Below, piece by piece: positions 25,697 through 36,673 of a stretch of DNA of 64,000 nucleotides. Source of the DNA: Ectobius pallidus. Its lineage: Eukaryota; Arthropoda; Insecta; Blattodea; Ectobiidae. Below the pieces are notes generated by a model. That model saw nothing but the letters and a program-made list of their open reading frames with translations. It did not search any database and was not told the DNA's origin. Within the stretch, counting starts at the first letter, position 1; each line of letters begins with the position of its first letter. The stretch spans positions 51,176,923-51,240,922 of the forward strand of contig CAXKWD010000002.1 of assembly GCA_964059195.1 (NCBI GenBank). Direction: 5' to 3'. The translations under genes were made by a program, and so were the position numbers.

Positions 25697-26357
25697 CATC
25701 GTGTCTATAAATTTTTGGACAATTTCATAAGGATATATTTTCACTAATAGTTAACATAAATAAAATATATTATCACATTTGAAAGAGGGAAGTTTTGAAG
25801 TTTTATGGTGAACACCTGATATTTGTCATGTAGCAGGAAACGTTCAGAGAAAATGGCTGTGTTACCAATATTTACCTGGATTTGTTCGAAAATTGGTTAA
25901 TGCCACAACTCATGGATGAAGAGGAACAGCGATACATTTTCCAACAAGACGCCCCTCCACAATGGCTTTCGGATGGGCGAGGGTACCTACCAGATGGACC
26001 GATTCGTTGCGCAATGACCACAGACACCTTGGCCACCCCATTTACTGGATATCAGTGTGTGATTTCTTCCTCTGGGACTATAAGGACAGTGTTTACATCC
26101 CTCCTCTTTTGAGTTATGTTGCCGAAATTGAGATGGTGCATTACTACAGCCATCGGGAACATCACACAAGACATATTTGAGAGAGTTTGGCATGAATGGG
26201 ATCACCACCTGGACGTGAATCACCGGATCACACCAAGCGCATCTAAAGTCACTACACAATTTCAAACTTCTCTCTTTTAAATGGTGACGTATTTTATTTA
26301 TGTTAAGTATTAGTAAAATATAGCCTTATGAAATTGTCCAAAATTGAGGACACAGTG
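25697..26357 (+). mobile_element. mariner/Tc1-type transposon, internally deleted
   Basis: Inverted ends about 90 bases long (left CATCGTGTCTATAAATTTTT..., right ...AATTGAGGACACAGTG), both flanked by TA. At 661 bp most of the transposase is gone. Remaining fragments are MPQLMDEEEQRYIFQQDAPP and, in another frame, CDFFLWDYKDSVYIPPL, the third catalytic aspartate region of mariner transposases. At least one frameshift separates them. Inserted in orb intron 7, 54 bases upstream of exon 8. Confidence 0.9.
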
Positions 26358-26617
26358 TATTATGTCAACAACAGCAATCAAGGATAATTTACGCACTTGT
26401 TTATTATTTGAATATTTATAATGATTATACACTAACTACATATCCCTTAATGGGAACACAAGGTTGCCAATTTTGAAAATGGAAGTAGAAAGAAGTAAAA
26501 TTAACAGTTCAAAGGGCAAGATTAAAGGATAATGAAGACACAAAAAAAAGCTTATTTCAAATATCATCGGATGAAATATCATTACATTGATGGCACTTAA
26601 TCAGTGAAGCAACTATA

Positions 26618-26882
26618 ATAAAATAATTATAATACGAGTTTAACTAAACACTTATGCTTCACTTACCAACTTTTTTGTAGTACATGTTTCAAGGACCTTT
26701 GTCCCCATCCTCTGCTACTTGTCAAGTATTGTTGCTATTATAATTTTTTTTGGACACAAGAATGAATATTATCATTTATCGATACCTAATGCATGAACTT
26801 TAGGTCCTAGAAACATGTAGGCCTACTGACAAAAAGTTGGTAAGTGATTTTAAGTGTTTTAGTTAAACTCGATTATTTTATC
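26618..26882. mobile_element. foldback element (MITE-like)
   Basis: Left arm ATAAAATAATTATAATACGAGTTTAACTAAACACTT... pairs with the right arm ...AAGTGTTTTAGTTAAACTCGATTATTTTAT, and the similarity continues inward through CACTTACCAACTTTTT and ACATGTTTC. Arms are about 85 bases around a spacer of about 95. No coding sequence. In orb intron 7. Confidence 0.8.
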
Positions 26883-27139
26883 ATCAGATTAAATTAGAGG
26901 CCATTAACATATTGAATTAAAAACTAAAACCAACTTTGAAGATGCACATGGTAAAGAGGACCAAGCAACTAACACCAAAGTGGAAGAAGCCAATGAATGA
27001 CCTGACTGTTGAACAGTAACATAAATATTTTGTCATCAAGTGAGAAGCGGTCTACAGTAATGTGAGCACTACTGTATTAGACATTTTGTGGCGAGTATCT
27101 GCACCACTTTCTCTAGGGAGGAGGGGAAAAAAATCTTAC

Positions 27140-27295
27140 CTGCTTCTCAGACTCAAAAACTATGTAGACATAGCCCTTAGGTTGAGAGGCTGCCTGGTCC
27201 TTGCCTGGCCACTCCACTCGTATTTGACCAAATTTTCTGAATGCTGCTATAAGCATTGCTTCGGTTATATCCCAAGGCACACCACCCAGAAATAT
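27140..27295 (-). CDS. orb: orb exon 7 (RRM1 core)
   Basis: Residues 291-342. Starts [19 protein letters not shown], the RNP2 strand and first helix of CPEB1 RRM1, then [14 protein letters not shown] and the RNP1-like KGYVYIVF (330-337). The loop between WPGKD and KGYVY is AASQP where human CPEB1 has a longer GKHPRCPP, so the loop is shortened. Acceptor TATACAG, donor GTAAGA; both phase 0. Confidence 0.97.
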
Positions 27296-27655
27296 CTGTA
27301 TAAAGAAGAATATTTCACTAGTGTTAAGTTTCAACTCACTGCTTAAACCATGCTTAGTATAACCCCTACTCACCCAAAACAATGAGGATGGAGGTTACTT
27401 CAGTATATGCTTATTTCCAGGTAACATTTTTTACACCAGACCTGGTAATCAATGAACTTTATTTTTTTTTTAAATCTATGGCATTTAAACATGTTTTCAT
27501 GCATCTATTTTAGAACAATTTTTGGGGAGTTTAGATTAATCCCATGCAATTAGAAACAGCTGATAGCACCAGTATCTGCTGCTACACTTTGACTTTTGTT
27601 TGCCCTTCTTTATTCTCCTTACAGCTAAAAATGTTCTCATCACACTTCTAAGTGT

Positions 27656-27676
27656 TATTTATTTATTTATTTCTTA
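27656..27676 (-). repeat. (AAAT)n tail, possible LINE/SINE 3' end
   Basis: TTATTTATTTATTTATTTC on the plus strand, followed by a non-repetitive stretch from 27677 (TTAAAGGTCCCAATGAGCAC). Such tetranucleotide tails usually mark the 3' end of a retroposon on the opposite strand. Upstream coding is not recognisable. Confidence 0.4.
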
Positions 27677-28552
27677 AAGGTCCCAATGAGCACATATGGC
27701 TCGCATAAAGGGGCAGTCAAAGTACATCATAGGCAGACTTTACAAAGTAATAGAATAAAGACTGCACAGATTATAAGAAAAATATACATATACAAAACAA
27801 ACAAAATATCTGTCAAAAATACATAGAAAGACAAAGGAGAGTAGTAGGCTAATTTATAGAATAGAACCAGAGTTCAGTACTTATTAATAGACAAAAATTA
27901 AAACGATTAATTTAAGAATACAAGAAATACTCATATATATAAGGTATAGAATATAATACAAGGGAGAAGAGCAATTAAGAGAGAGAAATTTAATTAAGTA
28001 AAATTAGATTAATTAAAATTAAATATAATCTACTTGCTACACAGAAGTTTAAACCATTAAACAATTTAATTAATACTAAATGAGTACCATGAGTCACAAA
28101 CAATTTTTCCTCACAGAATGTTTAACTACATTCGCTACTAAAATTATTCTTTTGAGATGTTAAAAAATTTAGATGAAGTTAACAGAGTTATAGACAGTTA
28201 TTGAAATATTCATTAAGCAGGTGGGCTTTAACCTGTTATTTCTTGATATTTTGATTTGTAATAATACTGCAGTGAAAAGGTACAATTACTTAGAGCTCTG
28301 CAGAGTATAGGAAAATATGAAACTCATGCTATTCAACAGAAATATTAATGCACTGTCAGACAATCACTGGAACTGAAGTTCATAAAAGAAAAATACTGTA
28401 CAGAGTGGGCCAAACTCACGACTGGATATGTTTAAATTGAAATAACACATTTTCCAAAAGGGGAAACTAATTAAAAACTATTCCCTCTTCATATAATGTT
28501 ATGGCATTAGTTTGTAACTTTACTGAGGGCATTGTTATGTTTCACAGGATGT

Positions 28553-28650
28553 CCACAGAAATTTCAAAATAAATTTCCTTGACTTTCCATGACCAAAAAC
28601 TTACATTTTCTTGATCCTAAGAATCAATGTTTTCAAGGTTCTTTTGTAAA
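28553..28650. repeat. dispersed repeat, GTCCACAGAAATTTCAAAAT family
   Basis: One of at least three related copies (28553, about 46777-47036, about 60430-60712) sharing GTCCACAGAAATTTCAAAAT, then AATTTCCTTGACTTTCCATG. The copy at 42174-42626 has CAGGGTGTCC termini and looks like a related full element. This copy has only the left part, followed by a G-run at 28660-28672. Confidence 0.65.
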
Positions 28651-29302
28651 CAAAATGGCGGGGGGGGGGGGGACGCTGGATCCCCACACACACTGTATAA
28701 AAAATCAATTACTAGAATTCAATTTAAATATTTAGTATCTACATAATAATAAAATAATAAATAAATGTGTATTCAAATGAGCATTTAAGTAGTGTGTATG
28801 CACTTTTATGAGTTCACTTAGTTCTACATAATTCAAGTAGGGTTATTAACATATTGACTCCCATAGAGCAGTTAACCCTCTTAACACATTAGTGCCGCTT
28901 ATTTGAACTTGTATTTGTCAAGTAGGTTCTAAATTGATTAAATTGGTTGCCAGCCTAATACGATTCACAACTGGTTAATTGCTTATTACTATGAGACATG
29001 TATAACTGTTTATATGTAATAAAAGATTTTTTTTCTTTCTCCCACCTAAAGCAAAATCTTTTCTGTCAGTGCAGTGGTAATGGATATTAGCACTGCACTG
29101 ACTAGAGATTTGGACCTGCCACATTGAGCAGTCTCTCACCCTCGCCAGAAGCGAGTGATGCCTTAGACTGCGCAGCCACACCTCATGGACTTGTTCTCTC
29201 CCTCTTTACAGCTACTTATAGCATTACAGTGCTTAGATTCAAAGTCACTAATGTGAGCTAATGTGCTAAAATAACTTTTCACAAGACACAAATTACACTT
29301 AC

Positions 29303-29379
29303 CTTGCAAGAGTAAGATACATTTTTATGCGAACGAGGAGGCAAATTCCCACTCCAGGAACATGTGGCTTCATAAAGAG
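29303..29379 (-). CDS. orb: orb exon 6 (pre-RRM1 linker)
   Basis: Ser265 (split) to Lys290. Reads [17 protein letters not shown] then KNVSYSCK, matching the vertebrate CPEB1 stretch NEATCTWSGQLPPRNYKNP and then IYSCK. Acceptor TTTTTCAG, donor GTAAGT. Only 77 bases long. It completes the split Ser codon T|CT and ends phase 0 directly before the first beta strand of RRM1. Confidence 0.94.
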
Positions 29380-29713
29380 CTGAAAAATAAATGAAAAAAT
29401 AATAGATTTCTTTCTTTGAAGTTGGTTTTACCACATAATTAATTTTAAACTAGCTGACTACTGGTTATGAAATGAACTCTTGTCTGGAAGAAGAGAAAAA
29501 AGAATAACAAAAGCACAGATTTGTATCACCCCATGGAAACTTGTGCACATAATTATGTCTGCACAAAGTACAATAAATTGATTCTGGTAATTCGAGGTTG
29601 AGGGGACAGAGACTACCTCGAACTACAGAAAACTCTGACTTAACGAGATTACGATGTTGATAAAACAGAGCCATATTGACTTGTCTATGATTCTGAAATG
29701 CAGAAACTTGGGC

Positions 29714-30013
29714 TTGTCAGTATAAAAGTCTCTAAAATATTAAAATCAAATATATTTCAATCAACTTGTGGTCATCCTCAGTGATATCATTTATTAAACA
29801 TATTATGAAATGTATGTTGTTGTTTTAGTCACTACTGCAATAGGCCCTACTCAAAAAGTTTTTTATTTTATGTTCAATTTCTGTCAGTGTAAGGCAAACC
29901 ATAACATGTTTTCTGTTTTTCATAATATGTTTTAAATGTTATCATTGAAGATGACCACAAGTTGTTTGAAATATATTTGGTTTTAATATTTTATAGACTT
30001 TTATACTGACAAG
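29714..30013. mobile_element. foldback element, about 300 bp
   Basis: Left arm TTGTCAGTATAAAAGTCTCT... (to about 29790) is the inverted, about 93 % identical partner of the right arm ...AGACTTTTATACTGACAA (from about 29940). The arms include CAACTTGTGGTCATC. Spacer about 150 bases, no coding. In orb intron 5. Confidence 0.8.
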
Positions 30014-30145
30014 GCAGAGTTACCTTATTTCAAATTTAACGAGGTTACATGAAAAAGCCTGTGTACATAAACATTTTAATGTTAAATATTACAGCACTGT
30101 AGTTTAGGAAGCAGAAGGTGTAAGTAAAAAAAATCTTAGGTCATA

Positions 30146-30730
30146 CAGTAAGGAGTGAGGTTATGCTGAAAGTATGTAACCTTGCTCGTATGTCAATTAA
30201 CTCGTATTTCAAAGCAATTTTCCCCATTGAAATTAATTGAAATGCCATTAATCCGTTCCAGCCCCAAAAATGCTATCCCCAATTGTTTTTGTTACGTGTT
30301 TTTGAATAAGAAAAATGTATTTATAAATGACAAATATTGTATAAAAACATAATAAAAGAGAATGTAAAGCAAAAAAAAAACTGGTTTTATATAGTGTACA
30401 TACATATTTGTTACACTTTCTTCGGACCCATGGTTATAAAAAGAAATGTGATAAAGTATGTAAATGCACAAAAAGCGCAAAGCCCTAGAAAAACTTAGCA
30501 AAGATGCTTCGACAGAGAGGTAAACAAGCACACTGGGAAAATACGTGGGATAATGCACGAGACGCACGAGGCACAGGCGCAGTAAACTGGTGGGCCTTGT
30601 GCAGCGTCGCAACTGGCCGTTCCTCGTATCTCAAATGTCGCTCGTATTTCAAAACAAAACTTCGCTCGCTCGACAGCTCGTATCTCAAATAACTTGTATG
30701 TTAGGGCACTCTTATCTCGAGGTACCACTG
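30146..30730. mobile_element. TA-flanked DNA transposon fragment (CAGTGGTACCTCG family)
   Basis: The right end on the minus strand reads CAGTGGTACCTCGAGATAAG and is flanked by TA. The left end CAGTAAGGAGTGAGG is also preceded by TA. Both subterminal regions repeat the theme CTCGTATTTCAAA / CTCGTATCTCAAAT, typical of a widespread insect Tc1/pogo-type nonautonomous family. It lies just 81 bases 3' of orb exon 5 in intron 5. The left end is degenerate. Confidence 0.6.
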
Positions 30731-30811
30731 TACTCGTATATCAGCAAAAACCCTCGACTACACCCCTGAGCTAAGCTGAAAAACAAATGAGAAGTAGTGA
30801 TAGAAACTTAC

Positions 30812-31178
30812 AAGCAGCATTTCTGTGGAACTGAGCAGCTCTCTCCAGGGAAATTGAGTTTGGTATTGGTGAGCATACACTGCTCTGAGGAGAAAGGGGC
30901 AGCCATTGTTTCTCTTGCGTTGGTGAGCTGCCAGGGAACACCCAAGGTTTCTCCATACTCAGTGTGGGTGAATTTTGATTTGCAGGGTATTGCAGCAAGG
31001 AAGACAATGTCTGCAGAGTCTGTTGTTGCTGCTGCTGTTGCTGCTGGAAGTAGCGCAGGGTGGACTGCTGAATTGGCCTCATTGCTTGCTTCAGAGCTTG
31101 CCTGCTCATCATTTCTTGATCAGGGCTTCCGAACTGTAGGTTGGACAGTGGCGTGGACTGTGATATATTCAAACAATT
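30812..31178 (-). CDS. orb: orb exon 5 (polyglutamine exon)
   Basis: Residues 143-264 plus one base of Ser265; the largest exon. It carries a run of nine Gln (187-195) encoded by mixed CAG and CAA codons, then Ser/Pro/Gln-rich sequence, and ends with SISLERAAQFHRNAA, the conserved lead-in to the CPEB RNA-binding module (vertebrate form: SIEREARLHRQAAA). Two acceptors lie 19 bases apart (TTACAG and TTGCAG). Only the downstream one, with the better pyrimidine tract, keeps phase with exon 4, which fixes the exon start. Donor GTAAGT. Confidence 0.93.
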
Positions 31179-32474
31179 CTGCAAGGGAATAAAATTTCTG
31201 TAATCAATCAAAATCAACACCTGACACCCAATTTTAGGCATCTTTACTCTGCCAGTTGACGGTTTTTGTAATTTTGCCATTTAATAATATACAAAAAAAA
31301 AAAAAACTTCAAATTGAGACAAACAGGCAGAAATAAAATTAACATAGCAGTCTGGTATGTTAACCTACAGAAGAATCTCTCAATCATCCTTCTAGATATA
31401 ACTAAACACCCTAGTGCTGCACCACTGAAGGGACTAGGCCTACCATCTGACCGCTTTGTCATCTACCATAGGCAGATGGTGTTAATGATTGTTTCCATGA
31501 CTGAAGCACTATCTTAATAAAGCATATCTTTAGTTTGAATCACCACACATGTGGTCCCATCTGGATTTATAATGACCAAAAAACCATGCACATTTTGAAA
31601 TTCTTGCACACTGAAGAAATAGTTTTCCTTTTACCTCTTTAATTATTTTATTTTTATTTCCCTCTCAAACTGTCAAGTTATCTATACTAAACTGATAAAA
31701 ATCTAGTAGTTTCTATATGTCTGTTACTCTTTCATCCAAAATTACTAATGCAACTTTGAATGAACATAGGCCCTACCTGGAAAGAACATAGACTATTCAG
31801 TTTTGAAATGTTCCACTTCCAGTTGATATTTAATTTTATTATTTAACTTTATTTTAATCAAACCATTGGTCAAATCAAATTTGAACACACTTGTGATTTC
31901 CTTTACACACACACATACATGCAAACAAACAAAAAAAATTGGCTTCGATCTGTTACAGTTATTGAGAAAAGAACATTTTAACAGCTTCCAGTGAACAACA
32001 GACACATGGACATCGGCAAGGCTCTGGAATGCCTTATGGATTCATTAATTTTTTGATACTGTTTATCTATCAACCTGCAGTTGTTGCATGGAGAATAAAA
32101 AACAAATATTTCATAATTTCAGTATTAACTTATTTTAACTGCCTCAGTGTACTTATAATAATCAGTCAACAAGGCTGTTGCTCAAAAGAACGTAATTATG
32201 TTTCCATTAAAAAGCCAGAGCAATGTTGTACAGTCTTTTACTGAAACAAAAGATAGATAACCAGTCAGTTAAGAAGTAAGACAAGTGGAACGATGAAATA
32301 AGTTTATATTTCAGTCAGTCAGTGTATCAATCAACCAATAAATCAATCCATCCAATCGGTCCCACTCCTCTCATTATGATCATTAGGAACTCTGTGTGGG
32401 CTACTCAAAATTACAAACAAGAATGTAACAAACAGAAAAAGCTCAAATATACGCATATGTCGATACACAGTTAA

Positions 32475-33369
32475 GGGAAGACAGAAGTGTTGATTTTCCT
32501 ATTATGGTCAAAAAATGCTATTTTTGGATTTTAGTGTAAAAAAATCATGCATACTCTAAAGTAAATCTGTGCAAAATTTTATGCCATTTGGGCGCATGGA
32601 ACAGGCGTTTCTGACGCCATTTTTAAAGTAATGGACATAATCCTCGAACTATCCTTTGTTACCTAGTCGTATTTATTATAGTGTATTTAGGTATAAAATT
32701 TATAATATTAGTGTTGTGTAGGGCTCCAATCATATTTCGTGATAGTTCAGTGTAATTATAAAGTTTGTAATTATAAAGGTTTATTTATAGGTACAGAAGA
32801 TGGATTTTTTTTTTACTTTGAGTGCGTGTAGACTTTAATCGCTTGTTTTCTTAGTTTCAATTTTCATGTTAATTTGCCACATTCAAAATCTATCTCCTCC
32901 AACAGATATTAAAAAATGGAACTAAATTTTTTTATGTGAGATTCTATGATGCTTGCTTAACAGATTCAATGATTTATATTTTTGATATTATTTATATTTT
33001 TTGTTTAAAAAAATATTTTACATAAAAATATATCAATTTTTTATCAACTTTTCATTTCTCTGGGTAAAATATTTTTTTAAACAAAAAATATAAATAACAT
33101 CAAAAATCTAAATCATTGAATCTGTTAAGCAAGTATCACAGAATCTCACATGAAAAATTCAGATCCATTTTTTAATATCTGTCGGAGGAGATAGATTTCA
33201 ATTTTGATTAAATAAAGTCAATTAAATTAATTATATCTCAAAGACAAATTGAGATATCAACATGAAATTTGAAACTTGAACATCTGTTTATGTTTAAATT
33301 AAGTGTACAAAATTTCAAGTTTCTAATCCAAATAGTTTAGAAAATCACTCTCAACACTTCGGTGTTCCC
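32475..33369. mobile_element. TTAA-type element with internal giant palindrome
   Basis: Left terminus TTAA|GGGAAGACAGAAGTGTTGA and right terminus TCAACACTTCGGTGTTCCC form imperfect inverted repeats. TTAA is clean on the left only (right flank AAGT). GGG-starting ends next to TTAA fit piggyBac or Kolobok-type nonautonomous elements. The left interior shares AAATCTGTGCAAAATTTTATG-like wording with the 55274-56009 element. In orb intron 4. Confidence 0.6.
32886..33199. repeat. long near-perfect palindrome (136-bp arms, 42-bp loop)
   Basis: The left arm 32886-33021 (AAATCTATCTCCTCCAACAG...) is inverted at 33064-33199 with roughly 90 % identity and no net length difference. The arms contain GATTCTATGATGCTTGCTTA / its mirror, and TTGTTTAAAAAAATATTTTA. 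A transcript through intron 4 on either strand would fold into a hairpin of about 136 bp. Confidence 0.9.
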
Positions 33370-33539
33370 AAGTAATTATGCAGAATGTGGCAAAACTTTT
33401 CAGGACCATCACAAAGTAATATCCAACAAGAAAGGAGAAAGCTTTCTTTGAGAAATTTAGATAGCACTAAACCTATTTAAACAAAAAAAGACTGCAATGT
33501 GTTTTGTATTGTACGGAAATGCTGATTATCCATCATATT

Positions 33540-33543
33540 AAAA

Positions 33544-33584
<41 letters not shown>
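33540..33584. repeat. A-run plus (AT)n microsatellite
   Basis: About twelve A followed by about sixteen AT units, 132 bases downstream (3') of orb exon 4. Confidence 0.95.
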
Positions 33585-33589
<5 letters not shown>

Positions 33590-33715
33590 AAAAAACATTG
33601 TCAACAAAATATGAATGCAATAATCATCCCAGCAACTTTATAGAAAGTGTGTGTGATTTTAAATATACTTCTTTCCCTTTCTTTTATCAACTTTAGTTCA
33701 AGATATAATTTTTAC

Positions 33716-33848
33716 CATGAAATCTGAGATATTTCCATCAAGGCTGCTCACTCCACTGGTTTCTGAATCTGCTGGGGAATTGGATCGTGAGCCATTGGTG
33801 GCGTATTTTAAGAGCAGAGTTTGTTCCAAGGTTGGACTACTGCAGTCA
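33716..33848 (-). CDS. orb: orb exon 4 (TSGVSS regulatory segment)
   Basis: Residues 98 (split) to 142. The core SRSNSPADSETSGVSSL (118-134) closely matches the conserved phospho-regulatory stretch of vertebrate CPEB1 (SSSPSDSDTSGFSS type), followed by an acidic, hydrophobic ISDFM like vertebrate LSDLI. In Xenopus CPEB the TSGFSS motif is a phosphodegron read by SCF beta-TrCP; here it is TSGVSS. Acceptor TTTTTACAG, donor GTAAAA. Exits at phase 0 into exon 5. Confidence 0.92.
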
Positions 33849-34774
33849 CTGTAAAAAGAAAAGTACAATTTATATTACCTAAAAACATAACATGGTAGTG
33901 CAACAGATAAGCAATCATAATAACACCTGAATGCACTGCCTACTTTAGGAGGGAGAAGTGGGATGTGCAGAATTTGATGCCCCAAGGTGAGTAATACCAC
34001 TCTTCTAATGTTTTTTAGGAGTTTGTTTCGACTTGGAATGACAGATCACAGGACTGAGGGCCATGTGGTAGTTATGGCAACACCCTTCGCCATTAATGAT
34101 GGGTTTTTTTGATTGGAGATTACTACTATATTCATGTAACAGAATGGCTTTTCTGCAAGTAGGTTAACTGCAATGGTATATTAAAAAAGTATTGGATTAA
34201 TGCATGACTGTAAAATATATCTATGAAAATGGGAAATCAATGAAATCTTTTACATGCTTTTACTTTCTTCACCCCTATGACAGGAAATATCAGTACAGGA
34301 AGTATTGTGTTCAAATCTGAAATTTGATGTTTGAAGTCTCCCGAATCCAAAAACACAGTTGAGACAAATGTGGTGCGTATGTGTGCCCCTGATCAGCAGC
34401 ATAGCTTAAGAACGAAAAATTGTGCAAATAAAATTTTATAATTAGAATAAGTATCTTCTAGAGATGTGACAAGAAGATGGTGACAACTTTTATTTTTACT
34501 ACCACTTTCCATGAAGATTTTCCCCTGAAAACAGTTCTAATGAATTTGTTTAAATTTTGTATTTGATGCAACATTCATAAATACGATCTAATATAAAACA
34601 AACCTACCAAGCTGACATAACTAATACAACAAAAAGTAACAAAATCAATCTCAAATAATCCAGTAATAAATCAATGAAATGATGCCCTAATAAATCTTTT
34701 AGAACATGTAGAATTTTCATTACAATAGACATACTCGGTCTTGTAGAAAAATTGTGTACATGATATATTCTCAC

Positions 34775-34893
34775 CTATAGGGTGGGGAGCCATAAAAAGT
34801 TCGTGAATATGCAGGTGATGTCTGATGAGGTGAATCCACTTTGCGTTGTAAAACCCGAAAAGGATTTGACATGTCACGTACTGATTCTTCATA
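34775..34893 (-). CDS. orb: orb exon 3 (N-terminal region)
   Basis: Residues 59-97 plus two bases of Ser98. Acceptor TTTCAG, donor GTGAGA. The correct frame begins YEESVRDMSNPF and ends YSRTFYGSPPY. A longer open frame overlaps it (34671-34910) but runs through both splice sites and is a shadow. The split codon AG|T joins exon 4 to give Ser. Rich in Ser, Pro and Tyr, with no folded domain. Confidence 0.87.
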
Positions 34894-34938
34894 CTGAAAC
34901 AATACAACATAATTTCTTTAAAATGAATACCCTTAATA

Positions 34939-35266
34939 TACTAGCGTAGGGAAAAGGGTGGGGGGAGGGGTCCAGGGGGTCTGGACCTCCCCGAAATCAA
35001 AATATTAAATTCTATTTTTGCATTAGATTAGTGCTGTAGTTATTTAAGCTCCATTTTGTAAAATATTTAATTATTTTATTTAATAATAAAAACTTAGGTA
35101 ATTACTGCTTGTTTAAGTTGGCATGTCTTAGAGTATAGTAAACAAATTTTTTAAGTAGTTTTTCAGTGCTAAAAATAGCGTAAAATATGATTTTTCATTG
35201 GTACAATATTTAGACATTTTCTGGGGGTTCGACCCTCCCTAAAATTATTTTCTGGTTACGCCACTG
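34939..35266. mobile_element. hAT-like nonautonomous element (TGGCGTAAC family, copy 1)
   Basis: Flanked by an imperfect 8-bp duplication, CCTTAATA (34931-34938) and CCTTAGTA (35267-35274). The right end in reverse reads CAGTGGCGTAACCAG and the left TACTAGCGTAGGG is its worn partner. The interior has G-rich and C-rich subterminal tracts and AT-rich filler, with no coding. 45 bases upstream of orb exon 3. Confidence 0.75.
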
Positions 35267-35445
35267 CCTTAGTATAAGAAGCGTAAGATATTAAAAATGA
35301 AACACATTTTCACTAATTTCTACCATATAATTATACATAGTTTTTATATATTCTTCATGAAATTTTAAAAAAATAAACACCAAAAAAACCTTTCCCAGGT
35401 AACAAATAAAGTTGTTGTGCAGAGGTAGAGTACCTGCCTCTGGAT

Positions 35446-36088
35446 CAGGGCCCTATTTCATGAAACTCCACAGGTGTTACAAATAATATGATTATGTCAA
35501 GTCTAACAAATCTGTCAAGATGTCAACACATTTGAATATTTCATAAATATTACAAATTCTCCTTACATTGCAGGCAACTTAATGTAAATTGTCCGACTGG
35601 AAAGAACACTTTTCATAAACATTTTATGTCAAACCTAAAGTTTACTTTATTAGATTGCAGATGGCTCTCATATATGCGTGTGATGAACAATCTCAACACT
35701 GAGAATGTAGAATTAACCTAAATACATAAGCAATCCATTAATAATATAAAAAAAATACAAAATTAATTTGGCACATTTGGCAAATTGTTAACATTCTACT
35801 TACCTGCATAACAAATTTGATAGAATTTCCAGAAACTTTGGTAAGATCACTGTTAATATTGCTATTGATAGATTAAGATTAGTAAGAAAATTGACAAAGT
35901 CATGTGAACTTCGAGTTCATTATGAAGAAAAAAGTTTAGGTTACAGAGGTCTAATATTCACAAATAAAATTTGCCAAGTTATATACATATTTACATAACC
36001 TACTCACTAGGTCTACATATGAAAGATTGCCTATCGCTTCTATAACGACAATTCTACATTCTCTAAAAATTTGTAAATATGGAAGAAG

Positions 36089-36120
<32 letters not shown>

Positions 36121-36353
36121 AACGATAATGTATTTTAAGAACTGATAAATTTGTTAGATTTTTACCTGTCAATGCCCAAGTTTTGAGAAATAACAATTAG
36201 TAAAATTGTCATACAAATCTATAAAATTGTCACAACATTTTTGTAAAGTCGTCAGTATTTATGAAATGCACAATTGTCAAAATGTAAATCTTTTAAGACA
36301 ATTTTATGTTACCTGTCACCTGAAAATTGTAAAATTTATGAAATAGGGCCCTG
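35446..36353. mobile_element. 908-bp TIR element (CAGGGCCCTATTTCATAAA)
   Basis: Left CAGGGCCCTATTTCATGAAA and right TTTATGAAATAGGGCCCTG are inverted over about 19 bases. The interior is rich in AAATTTGTCA / TGACAATTTT words. No coding. The left flank (GGTAGAGTACCTGCCTCTGG) and right flank (GGTCGCAGACTCAAA) look like the two halves of a tRNA-derived SINE, suggesting the element landed inside one. Confidence 0.75.
36089..36114. repeat. poly-A run
   Basis: About 26 consecutive A inside the 35446-36353 element. Confidence 0.95.
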
Positions 36354-36673
36354 GTCGCAGACTCAAAAACTGTCAATATTGTTGGATTTTTCAGGATGTA
36401 ATAATCTTGTGGACCAAGTCTATATGATCACAGGACCCATGGCTTATACAATTACAGCACATTAAATCTCTAAACCTAGCCTCTGGACCGAATTCTCCTA
36501 CCTTTCACCTGCTTCACCTTAGTGTCATAGTAGATAGCCATCGTTGCAATGGGTTTACAACCTATCACTCTTTCCTCTAGACTAAAATAAGCATACCTAA
36601 ATTATTCTTCAGTTGTCTTTGACATACTAGGATTAAGAACAGAGAATTCAAGACATTAACGCAAGAAACTCAC

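Noticed and set aside
30797..31192. 131-codon plus-strand frame
   Set aside because: Antisense shadow of orb exon 5; its alanine runs come from the CAG/CTG repeat.
34671..34910. 79-codon open frame on the minus strand
   Set aside because: It overlaps orb exon 3 in a different frame and runs through both splice sites; the CPEB-consistent frame is another one.
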